From NCBI GenBank assembly GCA_030067055.1, contig JASJAL010000190.1:1-10903 (forward strand): a stretch of DNA of 10,903 bases, read 5' to 3'. The stretch comes from Kiloniellales bacterium. GTDB taxonomy: Bacteria > Pseudomonadota > Alphaproteobacteria > Kiloniellales > JAKSBE01. This document shows, in pieces, positions 1-7,546 of this stretch. The first letter of the stretch is position 1; the number at the start of each line of letters is the position of its first letter. Under the pieces are notes generated by a model. That model made no database searches. It saw nothing but the letters and a program-made list of their open reading frames with translations, and had not been told where the DNA came from. Made by a program: the position numbers and the translations under genes.

Positions 1-2738
1 TGCTCGCTGCGCCCGCGAGAGACCAGGTCGGCGTTCATGGTGACCGGCCCGGCGGCACGGTCGAAATCGAACTGCTGGAGCAAGAGTGGCTTGAGGTCGA
101 CGTCGACCGCAGAGATCCCCGCACCGAGCTCGATCTCGCCCCGCAGATCGGCCTTGCCGATCACCGCGAGCTTGCCGCCAAGGAAGCCGCCGGCGAGGTT
201 CTTTAGGTTCAGGATGCCGTCCAAGAGCTCGGCATCGAGCAAGGCCTCTTCGAGCCGCAAGTCTTGGAGCGTCAGGGTCGCAGCCCTCAGCTTTAGGTCG
301 GCATCGAAGCCCAAAAGCCCGGTCACGTCGATCGGCGTCCGCGACCAGCGCCCGTTCGACCCGGCTCCGGCGGGTCTGCCGGCCGAGGTTCCACCAGCCG
401 AGCCCGCCCCGGGCGCGAAGAGAGCGGCGAGCGGTAGATTGTCGGAAGAAAGCTCGGCAGCGACCTTCGGGCGCTCGCCTTCAAGATTGACCGCCAAGCG
501 ACCTTCCAGGCTGCTCTCGCCGATACGGCCCTTCAAATCCTCGAACCGAAAGGCGCCAGCGGTTCCCGTCAGCTTTGCCTCGAGATCCAGCAGGCCAAGG
601 TTCCGATCTTCGAGTTCCGGGTCGGCAAGTCTGGACAGCAAGTACGCGAGATTGCGGTGCTCCGCGCGGACCGCCAAGTCGAAGCTGCCCGCACCTTCGA
701 AGGGCTGCACGCGCCCCTGCGTCGCGAACTTGCCACCGAGACTGTCGATGATGAGATCGAGCTCGAAGGCGGCCGGGTCTCCGGCAAGCGAGCCGGAGAT
801 TTCGCTCGGCCCCAGCCTGTCGTAGGGCTCAGGATCCAATCCCAGAGCCTGTGCGAGTCGGCCTGGGTCGCCCATGCCCAGCTTGAGCTGCAGATCGGCC
901 TTCGGCATTTCGTCAAGACTTTGGACGGTGCCCTGCACCTCGAGGCGACTTCCGGCAAAGTCGCCGATCCGGCCCTCCTTGAGGGTCAGCTTGCCTTGCT
1001 GCAGCGTGCCGGTCAGGGCGACATCCCGATAGCTGGTGTCCTGGGCCGTCAGCTCACTGACTTGCACGTTGAGGTTGGCGTCGAAGTCCGACCAGAGGCT
1101 CGGCCCGGGCTCGCCATCGCCGCCATCTCCCGGCTCCACCTCGGCCTTGATCGCTCCCACAGGGAGGTAGGCGTCGAGGTCCAGCTTGTCCGCAGCGAGG
1201 CCGATTCCGAAGGCCGGCCGCTTGCCCAGGGCAACAACCACGCCGCCGTTGATCTGGCTGAGATCCAGGGTCATGTCCAGATCGGTCAGGTCGATTCGCT
1301 TCGCGGAAGCCGCCAAGTCACTCCTGAGGTTCATCCGGCGCAACCGATCGGCCGGCAAGTCTTCGACGTCGACACCGAGCCAGGCGAGCTGGCTGCGCAG
1401 GTTGCTGGTGGCCGCCTCGACCCGTCCCACGAAGCGGGCCTCTTTCGCATCGGTCTCGAAGCCGCCGGACAAGGAGACCGCCGCACCGCCGGGCAGCAGG
1501 GCAGCGGCCTGATCGATCGTCAGGACCCCATTCTCGATGCGTGCCGCAACAGCGACCTGGCGCACAACCTGCTGGCGATAGACCAACGCCTCGATCCCCA
1601 GATCGAAGCGCGCCATAAAGTCCTCCGGAAGCGCAAGATCTGCCGTAGTCTCACCGCCCTCGGTCGCGGGCGCCCCGGCGCTGTCCTCGCTGGCCTCGCT
1701 CTCCGGTGGCGAAAGCGCATCGAGGTCGAGGCGCGGGATCGTGACCGCGAGCTTGCCCTCCGGCTTGTCACCGAGGCGAAGCAGTCCTTCTCCAGTCGCC
1801 GAGCTCTCGCCGAGTGTTATGGCGATTTTTTGAGCCGAGATCTCCTCCGGCTCGCCGGAAATCTCGGTCTCGATCAGGAAGGGCAAAGCCAGTTGCGAAG
1901 GCTGGTCCGACACCGGCTGACCGGCCAGCGCCGCGACGGCCTGGGCCAGGTCGCTGCCTTCTGCCTGGAGCTTACCCCGGAACGCAATGGTATCGGGATG
2001 CTGCGACAAGGATCCAGCGAACCTCGCCTTCGCTTCGATCGGGCGAGGTCGCAGAGCCATACGCAGGGGTATCGCGCCGGCCTCCGTCCAACGTCCGATG
2101 GCCAACTCGACCCCGGTATCGACGCCACGGAGACGCACTTCGCCGTCCAGCAGGAGCGGCCCCCGCAGCGACTCAGCCGCCAGTTCGACGTCGACCCTCT
2201 CGACCTTCTCGTCGATGCCACCCTGCGCGTCCCTATAAATCAGGGTGCCGTCGCTGATCGTGAAGCTGTCGAAGCGGACGTCGACCGGAAAATCTCCGAT
2301 CTGACGCGGTGCGGGCGCGCTCTCACCCGCACCTGCGCCGGGCCCTGCGTCGTCCCCGATCTCCCAGTTGCGCCGTCCGTCCCCGAGGACCTCCATAAGG
2401 ATCACCGGCTCGACCAGTTCAATGGTCTGGACCCGGACATCGCCGCTGAGCAGCGGCAGCAGCTCGACACGCACCTGCAGCGCCTTGATGATCGCCATGT
2501 CCTGTGCGGAGCCGCCTGGAAGGTTCGCCAGTCGGACATTGGCGGCGGAGAAGCTTGGAGCCGGCACGATCTGCAGACTGATATCACCCTCGATCGCGAG
2601 GGCACGGCCGGTCGCCTTCTCGAACTGGGCCGCGATCTCGGCCTTGTGGGCGTTCCAATCGACCAGGCCCGGGCCGACCAGCACCACCGCGATGGCGAGC
2701 ACAATCAAGCCGAGCAGGCCATAGAGGACATACTTCAA
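1..2738 (-). CDS. AsmA family protein (partial, C-terminus beyond left edge)
   Basis: This is a large AsmA-family protein, a group of inner-membrane-anchored proteins with a long periplasmic part, linked to outer-membrane assembly and now to lipid transport between membranes. The minus frame is open without a stop from 2738 to the left edge, about 912 residues, so the C-terminus is missing. Residues 1-27 form an uncleaved membrane anchor (KYVLYGLLGLIVLAIAVVLV), followed by the family's entry motif VDWNAHKAEIAAQFEKATGR and EGDISL. The rest is repetitive beta-rich sequence (for example YDPYDRLGPSEISGSLAG), broken by acidic or Gly/Pro-rich linkers near residues 126-144, 338-363, 532-550 and 776-796. 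The start is TTG: GGGGAG lies 7 bases upstream and the protein then begins directly with the anchor. An in-frame ATG at 2792 would add 18 unlike residues. Family call is firm; exact role is not known. Confidence 0.9.
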   Translation of the reverse strand, partial: MKYVLYGLLGLIVLAIAVVLVGPGLVDWNAHKAEIAAQFEKATGRALAIEGDISLQIVPAPSFSAANVRLANLPGGSAQDMAIIKALQVRVELLPLLSGDVRVQTIELVEPVILMEVLGDGRRNWEIGDDAGPGAGAGESAPAPRQIGDFPVDVRFDSFTISDGTLIYRDAQGGIDEKVERVDVELAAESLRGPLLLDGEVRLRGVDTGVELAIGRWTEAGAIPLRMALRPRPIEAKARFAGSLSQHPDTIAFRGKLQAEGSDLAQAVAALAGQPVSDQPSQLALPFLIETEISGEPEEISAQKIAITLGESSATGEGLLRLGDKPEGKLAVTIPRLDLDALSPPESEASEDSAGAPATEGGETTADLALPEDFMARFDLGIEALVYRQQVVRQVAVAARIENGVLTIDQAAALLPGGAAVSLSGGFETDAKEARFVGRVEAATSNLRSQLAWLGVDVEDLPADRLRRMNLRSDLAASAKRIDLTDLDMTLDLSQINGGVVVALGKRPAFGIGLAADKLDLDAYLPVGAIKAEVEPGDGGDGEPGPSLWSDFDANLNVQVSELTAQDTSYRDVALTGTLQQGKLTLKEGRIGDFAGSRLEVQGTVQSLDEMPKADLQLKLGMGDPGRLAQALGLDPEPYDRLGPSEISGSLAGDPAAFELDLIIDSLGGKFATQGRVQPFEGAGSFDLAVRAEHRNLAYLLSRLADPELEDRNLGLLDLEAKLTGTAGAFRFEDLKGRIGESSLEGRLAVNLEGERPKVAAELSSDNLPLAALFAPGAGSAGGTSAGRPAGAGSNGRWSRTPIDVTGLLGFDADLKLRAATLTLQDLRLEEALLDAELLDGILNLKNLAGGFLGGKLAVIGKADLRGEIELGAGISAVDVDLKPLLLQQFDFDRAAGPVTMNADLVSRGRSE

Positions 2739-2743
2739 GAATG

Positions 2744-2751
2744 CTCTCCCC
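2744..2751 (-). promoter_or_regulatory. Ribosome binding site deciding the TTG start of the AsmA-like gene
   Basis: Reading the minus strand, GGGGAG (2751-2746) sits 7 bases before TTG (2738-2736). The overlapping GGAGAG (2749-2744) would also work. No comparable site precedes the alternative ATG at 2792, so the TTG start is preferred. Confidence 0.65.
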
Positions 2752-2937
2752 GCACCCCCGTGCGCCCGGGAATCCAGCCCCGGCCAGCGCATGCCGCAGT
2801 CTTGCCGTCGCCCTGGGAACCCACAGCCGCAGCGGATCCCATATGAGCCTGTTGTCCGGCCGTGCGGTCTTCTTGGAGTGGAAGACTACCGCAGGTGGCC
2901 TGGCTTCGGTCCAGCAAAATCTACGTCGCGCCAGCGG

Positions 2938-2966
2938 TTTATGGCCCAAGCCACAGACCCTGGCAA
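2938..2966 (-). promoter_or_regulatory. Candidate sigma-70-type promoter for the AsmA-like gene
   Basis: On the minus strand a -35 box TTGCCA (2966-2961, five of six matches to TTGACA) is followed after exactly 17 bases by a -10 box CATAAA (2943-2938, four of six matches to TATAAT). It starts 30 bases after the stop of the upstream dehydrogenase gene and points to the AsmA-like gene. Transcription would begin near 2931, leaving a leader of about 190 bases. The rest of the 258-base spacer (2739-2996) shows no credible gene, and I found no clear terminator in it. The promoter is inferred from spacing and match only. Confidence 0.45.
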
Positions 2967-2996
2967 GGCGTTCGCCAAGGCCCATCGCGTGGCCGG

Positions 2997-4382
2997 TCAG
3001 GCGCTGAAGATCTTGCCCGGATTCATCAGGTTTTCCGGATCGAGGGCCTGCTTGACGGCGCGCATCACGGAGACCGCCTCGCCGTGCTCGGCTTGCAGGA
3101 AGCCAAGCTTGCCGTAGCCGATTCCGTGCTCGCCCGTACAGGTACCGCCGAGGGCGAGCGTGCGCATGATCATGCGGTCGTTGACCCCCTTGGCACGCGC
3201 CATCTCCTGGGCATCATCGGGGTCGATCAGGAAGACCAGATGGAAGTTGCCGTCGCCGACGTGTCCGACGATCGGCGCGATCAGTCCGGAGGCGTCGATG
3301 TCGGCGCGGGTCTCGAGCAGGCATTCCGCCAGCCTCGAGATCGGCACGCAGGCGTCGGTGGCCCAACCCTGGGCGCCCGAGCGCAGGGCCAGGGCGGCAT
3401 AGTAGGCGTCGTGCCGGGCCTGCCAAAGCTTGTTCCGCTCTTCCTGACGGGTCGCCCAACGGAAGTCGCCGCCGCCGAACTCGGCCGCGATCTCGCCGAC
3501 CTGCTCGGCCTGTTCCTTCACCCCCGCGGTACTGCCATGGAACTCGAAGAACAGCGTTGGCTTGGCCGGAAAATCCAGGTCGGAATAGCGGCTGCAGGCC
3601 TCCATCTGGACCTCGTCGAGCAGCTCGATCCGGGCGACCGGGATCCCGCTCTGTATGGTCAGGATCGTCGTATTCACGGCGCCCTCGAGATCGTCGAAGG
3701 CGCAGACCGCCGCCGAGGTCGCCTCGGGGATACCGTAGAGCCGCAGCTGCACCTCGGTGATCACCCCGAGCGTGCCTTCCGAGCCTACGAAGAGCCGCGT
3801 CAGATCGTAGCCGGCCGCAGACTTGCGCGCCCGTCCACCGGTCCGGATGATCCGCCCGTCGGCCAGCACCACGGTCAGCCCCAAGACGTTCTCGCGCATG
3901 GTCCCGTAGCGAACCGCATTGGTGCCAGACGCCCGCGTCGCCGCCATCCCGCCCAGGGAGGCATCAGCGCCGGGGTCGATCGGGAAGAACAGACCGGTAT
4001 CGCGCAGATACTCGTTCAGCTGCTTGCGGGTCACGCAGGCCTGGACCCGGCAGTCCAGGTCCTCGGTGTTGACCTCCAGGACCTCGTTCATCGCGGAAAG
4101 ATCGATGCAGACGCCACCCTTGAGCGCCGCCACATGGCCCTCCAGCGAGGTCCCGGTGCCATAGGCAATGACCGGCTTGGCGTGTGCCGCGCAGATCTTG
4201 ACGATCTCGGCGACCTCCTCGGTCGATTGCGCGAAGGCCACGGCCTCGGGCGGATAGGCCGCATGGTAGGAGACATCCTTGCCATGATGCTCGCGCACCG
4301 CGGCCGAAGTCGAGAGCCGCTCGCCCAAGAGGGCTTGCAAGGCCTCGATCGCCGAATCCTCTAGGGCTGGTTCGGTGCTCAC
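2997..4382 (-). CDS. FAD-linked D-2-hydroxyacid dehydrogenase, D-lactate dehydrogenase (cytochrome) / GlcD type
   Basis: A 461-residue flavoprotein of the vanillyl-alcohol-oxidase fold that oxidises D-lactate or a related D-2-hydroxy acid and passes electrons to cytochrome c or the quinone pool. The N-terminal FAD-binding domain carries YGTGTSLEGH (74-83), PGADASLGGMAATRASGTNA (137-156) and GSEGTLGVITE (200-210). The C-terminal FAD-oxidase domain carries GHVGDGNFH (373-381) and GEHGIG (417-422), whose H374, H381 and E418 match the metal and substrate site known in this family, and it ends with NPGKIF (454-459). The length is normal for the family. The start is GTG at 4382, with GGAGG six bases upstream; a longer frame from 4415 adds only a basic, unlikely stretch. 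There is no signal peptide or membrane segment. It follows dctM by 73 bases and is probably co-transcribed, which suggests that the transporter brings in its substrate or a precursor. Glycolate oxidase subunit GlcD and D-2-hydroxyglutarate dehydrogenase are alternatives, but no glcE or glcF is next to it. Confidence 0.9.
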   Translation of the reverse strand: MSTEPALEDSAIEALQALLGERLSTSAAVREHHGKDVSYHAAYPPEAVAFAQSTEEVAEIVKICAAHAKPVIAYGTGTSLEGHVAALKGGVCIDLSAMNEVLEVNTEDLDCRVQACVTRKQLNEYLRDTGLFFPIDPGADASLGGMAATRASGTNAVRYGTMRENVLGLTVVLADGRIIRTGGRARKSAAGYDLTRLFVGSEGTLGVITEVQLRLYGIPEATSAAVCAFDDLEGAVNTTILTIQSGIPVARIELLDEVQMEACSRYSDLDFPAKPTLFFEFHGSTAGVKEQAEQVGEIAAEFGGGDFRWATRQEERNKLWQARHDAYYAALALRSGAQGWATDACVPISRLAECLLETRADIDASGLIAPIVGHVGDGNFHLVFLIDPDDAQEMARAKGVNDRMIMRTLALGGTCTGEHGIGYGKLGFLQAEHGEAVSVMRAVKQALDPENLMNPGKIFSA

Positions 4383-4388
4383 CTGCCA

Positions 4389-4393
4389 CCTCC
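4389..4393 (-). promoter_or_regulatory. Ribosome binding site deciding the GTG start of the dehydrogenase
   Basis: GGAGG on the minus strand (4393-4389) lies 6 bases before GTG (4382-4380). It supports this start over the longer in-frame option at 4415, which would place this site inside the coding region. Confidence 0.7.
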
Positions 4394-4436
4394 GTTTCCG
4401 TCGGAAGAATACCAAACTGCCCCGGACCGGTTAAGG

Positions 4437-4452
4437 CCGGGCTGCTGCCCGG
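4437..4452 (-). other. Small palindromic hairpin just after dctM
   Basis: CCGGGC (4437-4442) and GCCCGG (4447-4452) form a perfect 6-pair stem around a 4-base loop, beginning three bases past the dctM stop codon. No run of T follows on the minus strand, so it is not a convincing intrinsic terminator. It may protect the 3' end of the TRAP message or mark partial termination ahead of the dehydrogenase gene. Confidence 0.35.
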
Positions 4453-4455
4453 GCT

Positions 4456-5763
4456 TCAAGGGCCCTTGGCCATGTTCTCTGGCAGCCAGGTGGCGACTTC
4501 GGGGACCAGGACAAGGAGCCCGACCGCAAGGACCATGATCCCGAAGAACGGCACTGCCGCCCGGGCAATGAAGCCCATGTCCTTTCCGGTCATCCCCTGA
4601 AGGACGAAGAGGTTGAAGCCGATGGGCGGGGTGATCTGGGCCATCTCGACGACGATCATCAGATAGATGCCGAACCAGATCATGTCGAAGCCGGCGGCCC
4701 GCACCATCGGCTCGATCACCGCCATGGTCAGGACCACGGCGGAGATGCCGTCGAGGAAGCAGCCGAGGACGATGTAGAACACGGTCAGCGCCGCGATCAG
4801 GGCGAAGGGCGACAGCTCCAAAGTCGCGATCCAGGTCGCCAGGGCCCGAGGCAGGCCGGTGAAGCCCATGGCCAGAGACAAGAACGAGGAGCCCGCCAGG
4901 ATGAAGGCGATCATCGCAGAGGTCCGCGTCGCCCCCAGCAGCGAGTCGATGAAGCTGGCCCGGCTGAGCGAGCCCTGGAGGCCGGAGAGCACCAAGCCCC
5001 CTACGACGCCGAGCACGGCCGCCTCGGTGGCGGTGGCCAGACCCAGGTAGATCGAGCCCATGACCGCAAGGATCAGCAGAATCACCGGCAGGAGCTGGGT
5101 CGCCGCGCGGAGCTTCTCGAGCAGCGAGTAGACCTGGACTTCGAGTTCCGAGCGGTGTCCGCTGAACAGCGACCAAAGCACGACATAGCCCATGAACAAC
5201 AACGCCAGGCAAATGCCGGGCAGGATCCCGGCTATGAAAAGCTTGGCGATGGATTCGTTGACCGTGACCCCGTAGATGATCAGCGTGATCGAAGGCGGGA
5301 TCAGCAGTCCGAGGGTCCCGGCGCCGGCCAGAGTGCCGATGATCATGCGCTCCGGATAGGCGCGCCGGCGCAGCTCCGGGATCGACATCTTGCCGACCGT
5401 CGCCACGGTTGCCGCCGAAGAGCCGGAGATCGCAGCGAAGATCGCCGAGCCGGCGATGTTAACGTGCAGCAGGCCGCCTGGCAGTCGCTGCATCCAGGGG
5501 GTCAGGCCCTGGAAGAGGTTCTCCGAGAGCCGGGTCCGGAACAGAATCTCGCCCATCCAGATGAAAAGCGGCAGCGCGGTCAGAGACCAGGAGGAGCTGG
5601 CCGCCCAGATCGTCGTCGCCATGGCGTCGCCGACCGGCCGGGTGGTGAAGAGCATCATGCCGAAGGTGGCGACGCCGGTCAGGCTGAGCGCGACCCAGAT
5701 TCCGGAGCCCAGCAGAAAGAACAGGACCGCGATGAAGATGAGAGTCAGGGCGAGTTCGTTCAT
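4456..5763 (-). CDS. dctM: TRAP transporter large permease subunit, DctM family
   Basis: The 435-residue large membrane subunit of a TRAP transporter, which drives sodium- or proton-coupled uptake of an organic acid delivered by the periplasmic binding protein. The sequence is almost entirely hydrophobic, with about a dozen membrane segments. Family motifs are in order: GSSAATVATVGKM (114-126), GTLGLLIPPSI (149-159), ATEAA (245-249), CFLDGISAV (335-343) and EMAQITPPIGFN (373-384). The two PPxI-type loops are the hairpin regions of the ion-transporter superfamily and help form the transport site. The start chosen is ATG at 5763, preceded by GGAGGG at 5775-5770. It overlaps the dctQ stop as ATGA, which points to translational coupling and equal amounts of the two membrane subunits. 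A frame extending up to 5895 reads into dctQ and encodes non-membrane sequence, so it was rejected. The length fits the family (about 425-450). Confidence 0.95.
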   Translation of the reverse strand: MNELALTLIFIAVLFFLLGSGIWVALSLTGVATFGMMLFTTRPVGDAMATTIWAASSSWSLTALPLFIWMGEILFRTRLSENLFQGLTPWMQRLPGGLLHVNIAGSAIFAAISGSSAATVATVGKMSIPELRRRAYPERMIIGTLAGAGTLGLLIPPSITLIIYGVTVNESIAKLFIAGILPGICLALLFMGYVVLWSLFSGHRSELEVQVYSLLEKLRAATQLLPVILLILAVMGSIYLGLATATEAAVLGVVGGLVLSGLQGSLSRASFIDSLLGATRTSAMIAFILAGSSFLSLAMGFTGLPRALATWIATLELSPFALIAALTVFYIVLGCFLDGISAVVLTMAVIEPMVRAAGFDMIWFGIYLMIVVEMAQITPPIGFNLFVLQGMTGKDMGFIARAAVPFFGIMVLAVGLLVLVPEVATWLPENMAKGP

Positions 5764-6293
5764 ACCTCGCCCTCCGCGATCCCGCCCTTGGCAGCCGTCG
5801 GGTCCTCCCGGCCGGCCAGAAAAACGACTAGGCTGTGGACAAAGCAGATCGCGAGGACCACGGACCCGAAGGACAGCAGGGTTTGCGGGATCCACAGTAG
5901 CAGGGCGTCGTCACCCTCGCTGCGATCGCCCAGCTTCCAGGACACGTGGGTCATGCGGACCAGGAACCAGGCCAGGTAGACCGCCAGGACCGTGCCCATA
6001 CCAAGGCACCAGAGCTGAACCCCACGCCGGACCCGGCCGCCGACCGCGTTGAGCAGGATTCCGACCCGGATATGGCCCCCGGCGCGCAGGGTGTGGGCCA
6101 GCGCCAGGAAGCTCGCGCCGCCCATGGCGTAGCCGGCGTACTCGGTCAGCCCGGGCACGTAGGCACCGATAAGACGGCTGATGATGCTGGCGATGATCAG
6201 TAGCGCCAGGGCCAGCAGCAGCGCGGCCGCCGCGTAGCCGCACCAGAGGTAGAACCGGTCGAGCAACCGGTCCACGGCAGCGAGAATACGCAT
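5760..6293 (-). CDS. dctQ: TRAP transporter small permease subunit, DctQ family
   Basis: The 177-residue small membrane subunit, which pairs with DctM and braces it in the inner membrane. Four hydrophobic segments are visible, at about residues 17-42, 50-70, 92-114 and 131-160. The family signature is EYAGYAMGGASFLALAHTLR (51-70) followed by AGGHIRVGIL, and IPQT comes before the last helix. The C-terminal tail is short and hydrophilic. ATG at 6293 has AAAGGA about nine bases upstream. Its last codons carry the ribosome binding site of dctM, and its TGA overlaps the dctM ATG. It is separated from dctP by 81 bases that hold a strong hairpin, so it is probably made in smaller amounts than the binding protein. 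Confidence 0.93.
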   Translation of the reverse strand: MRILAAVDRLLDRFYLWCGYAAAALLLALALLIIASIISRLIGAYVPGLTEYAGYAMGGASFLALAHTLRAGGHIRVGILLNAVGGRVRRGVQLWCLGMGTVLAVYLAWFLVRMTHVSWKLGDRSEGDDALLLWIPQTLLSFGSVVLAICFVHSLVVFLAGREDPTAAKGGIAEGEV

Positions 6294-6321
6294 GGTGGAA
6301 GGTCCTTTGGACGAGCGTAGG

Positions 6322-6366
6322 CTTGCGAGCCCCGCACCTGCCGGAAACCGGGGCGGGGCCCGCGAG
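6322..6366 (-). other. Strong intergenic RNA hairpin between dctP and dctQ
   Basis: In the minus-strand transcript GCGGGCCCCGC (6363-6353) pairs with GCGGGGCUCGC (6335-6325) through 11 continuous pairs, one of them G-U. A mismatch and two more pairs sit at the base. An inner CCGG-UUU-CCGG mini-stem lies inside the loop. It begins eight bases after the dctP stop codon and is not followed by a U tract, so it is more like a processing or stabilising element than an intrinsic terminator. Comparable elements in transporter operons let the binding protein be made in excess over the membrane subunits; that role here is inferred. Confidence 0.6.
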
Positions 6367-6374
6367 TGCCCGCA

Positions 6375-7361
6375 CTACATCTTCTTGTAGGCCTCGATCA
6401 CGGACTTGCCGTTGTCGCCCGCCCGATCCAGCCATTCCTGCGTCATCTGGTCGCCGATATTCACGAAATCGGTGCGCAGCTGATCGCTGGGGCCTTCGAT
6501 GGTCATGCCGTTGGCGGCGAGTTGCTCCTTGTACCAGTCGGCCAGCTCTTGGGCCTTGGCCCAACCGGCCGCCTCGGCGTCGGCGGCAGCCTTGGAAACG
6601 ATGCCCCGGGTCTTCTCATCCAGGTCGTTCCAGGCATCGAGATTCACCACCACCATGTTCTTGGGCAGCCAGGCCTGAACGTCGTACCAGTATTTGACGT
6701 GCTCCCAGATCTTGCGGTCGTAGCCCGTCGATCCGGAGGAGATCATGCTGTCGGCGACGCCGGTGGCGAAGGCCTGGACCAGCTCGGCCGCCTCGATCTT
6801 GGTCGGCACCGCGCCCATCAGCTCGGCCAGGCGCGAGGTCGCCGCGTTGTAGGCCCGGAACTTGACGCCCTTCATGTCGGCCGCGCTCTGTACCGGTTTC
6901 TTGTTGTAGAGCCCTTGGGGCGGCCAGGGCACGGCGTAGAGCAGCTTGACGCCCTTCGCCTCCAGGACCTGTTCCAGGGTCGGCTTGGAGGCCTCGTGCA
7001 GCTTCTTCGCATCGCCGAAGCTCGTCGCCAGGAACGGCAACGCGTCGATCTCGAAGATCGGGTCCTCATTGCCCAGCGCCGAGATCAGGCGCTCGCCGAT
7101 CGGCGCCTGGCCGGTCCGAACTGCGCGGAAAATCTCGCCGCCCTTGAACAGCGAGCCGCTGGGGTGGGTGACGATCTCCAGCTCGCCGCCGGTCGCCTCG
7201 GTCACGGCCTTGGCGAAGGCGGTCGCGTTCTCCGAGTGGTAGTTGGTCGCGGCATAGGCCAGCGGCATGTCCCATTTCTCGCCGGCCTGAGCTGTCGCCA
7301 GACCGGCGACCATGGTGGCCGCCGCCGCGGCGACGGAGACCAGTGTCCTCGAATGCTTCAT
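6375..7361 (-). CDS. dctP: TRAP transporter periplasmic substrate-binding protein, DctP family
   Basis: A 328-residue solute receptor that captures the substrate in the periplasm and hands it to DctQM. A Sec signal peptide covers residues 1-26, with KHSR, an alanine-rich core and a likely cut after AQA. The mature part has the family pattern: an N-terminal strand MPLAYAATNYHSENATAFAK (32-51), GGELEIVTHPSGSLFKGGE (58-76), DMKGVKFRAYN (162-172) with R169 at the place of the conserved arginine that usually binds a carboxylate, and PKNMVVVN (233-240). ATG at 7361 has AGGGAG eight bases upstream. It is the first gene of the TRAP set, after a 185-base spacer, so it may have its own promoter. The arginine suggests a carboxylic acid ligand, but the ligand cannot be named from sequence; lactate, hydroxy acids, pyroglutamate or other keto or cyclic acids are all possible. 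Confidence 0.94.
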   Translation of the reverse strand: MKHSRTLVSVAAAAATMVAGLATAQAGEKWDMPLAYAATNYHSENATAFAKAVTEATGGELEIVTHPSGSLFKGGEIFRAVRTGQAPIGERLISALGNEDPIFEIDALPFLATSFGDAKKLHEASKPTLEQVLEAKGVKLLYAVPWPPQGLYNKKPVQSAADMKGVKFRAYNAATSRLAELMGAVPTKIEAAELVQAFATGVADSMISSGSTGYDRKIWEHVKYWYDVQAWLPKNMVVVNLDAWNDLDEKTRGIVSKAAADAEAAGWAKAQELADWYKEQLAANGMTIEGPSDQLRTDFVNIGDQMTQEWLDRAGDNGKSVIEAYKKM

Positions 7362-7546
7362 TCTTTCAACTCCCTGCTTCTTATAGGGTCCAGTTCAGAT
7401 ATCCCCCGGTTCGGCGCCGCCCCCTTGGCAGGGCCTCCCGCGCCGCCGGACCATCTGCCGGCCTTCTTGTCTCGGCTCCGGCAGTCTAACGCGAGCGGCC
7501 GAGATTTCCCGCTGTTTCTTTTCCGGTTCCTCCGGCAGATTTCCGG
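7362..7546 (-). promoter_or_regulatory. Spacer upstream of dctP with repeated motifs; candidate regulatory region
   Basis: This spacer has no credible gene. On the plus strand CTCCGGCAG occurs at 7476-7484 and again at 7530-7538, and its inverted core CTGCCGG is at 7455-7461, forming a 7-pair inverted repeat with 7478-7484 across 16 bases. AGATTTCC occurs at 7502-7509 and 7537-7544. A TATAAG hexamer (7384-7379 on the minus strand) could be a -10 box 17 bases before the start codon of dctP, but no decent -35 box stands in front of it. A regulatory region for the TRAP genes is plausible from its position and repeats, not shown. Confidence 0.35.

Noticed and set aside
657..2846. A 729-codon open frame on the plus strand opposite the AsmA-like gene
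   Set aside because: Its codons are the exact reverse complements of the real gene's codons. It stays open because the GC-rich gene lacks TTA, CTA and TCA on the sense side's mirror. The translation is low-complexity and Arg/Asp/Gln/Leu-rich with no family features, while the minus frame is a clear AsmA protein.
2735..2917. A possible 60-residue small protein in the spacer before the AsmA-like gene
   Set aside because: No ribosome binding site, no recognisable features, and it overlaps the better supported TTG start.
2862..4364. A 500-codon open frame on the plus strand opposite the dehydrogenase gene
   Set aside because: Codon-aligned antisense shadow of a strongly conserved flavoenzyme; its translation is not recognisable.
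4437..4452. Intrinsic terminator after dctM
   Set aside because: The stem is only 6 pairs and no T tract follows in the direction of transcription; kept only as a small hairpin.
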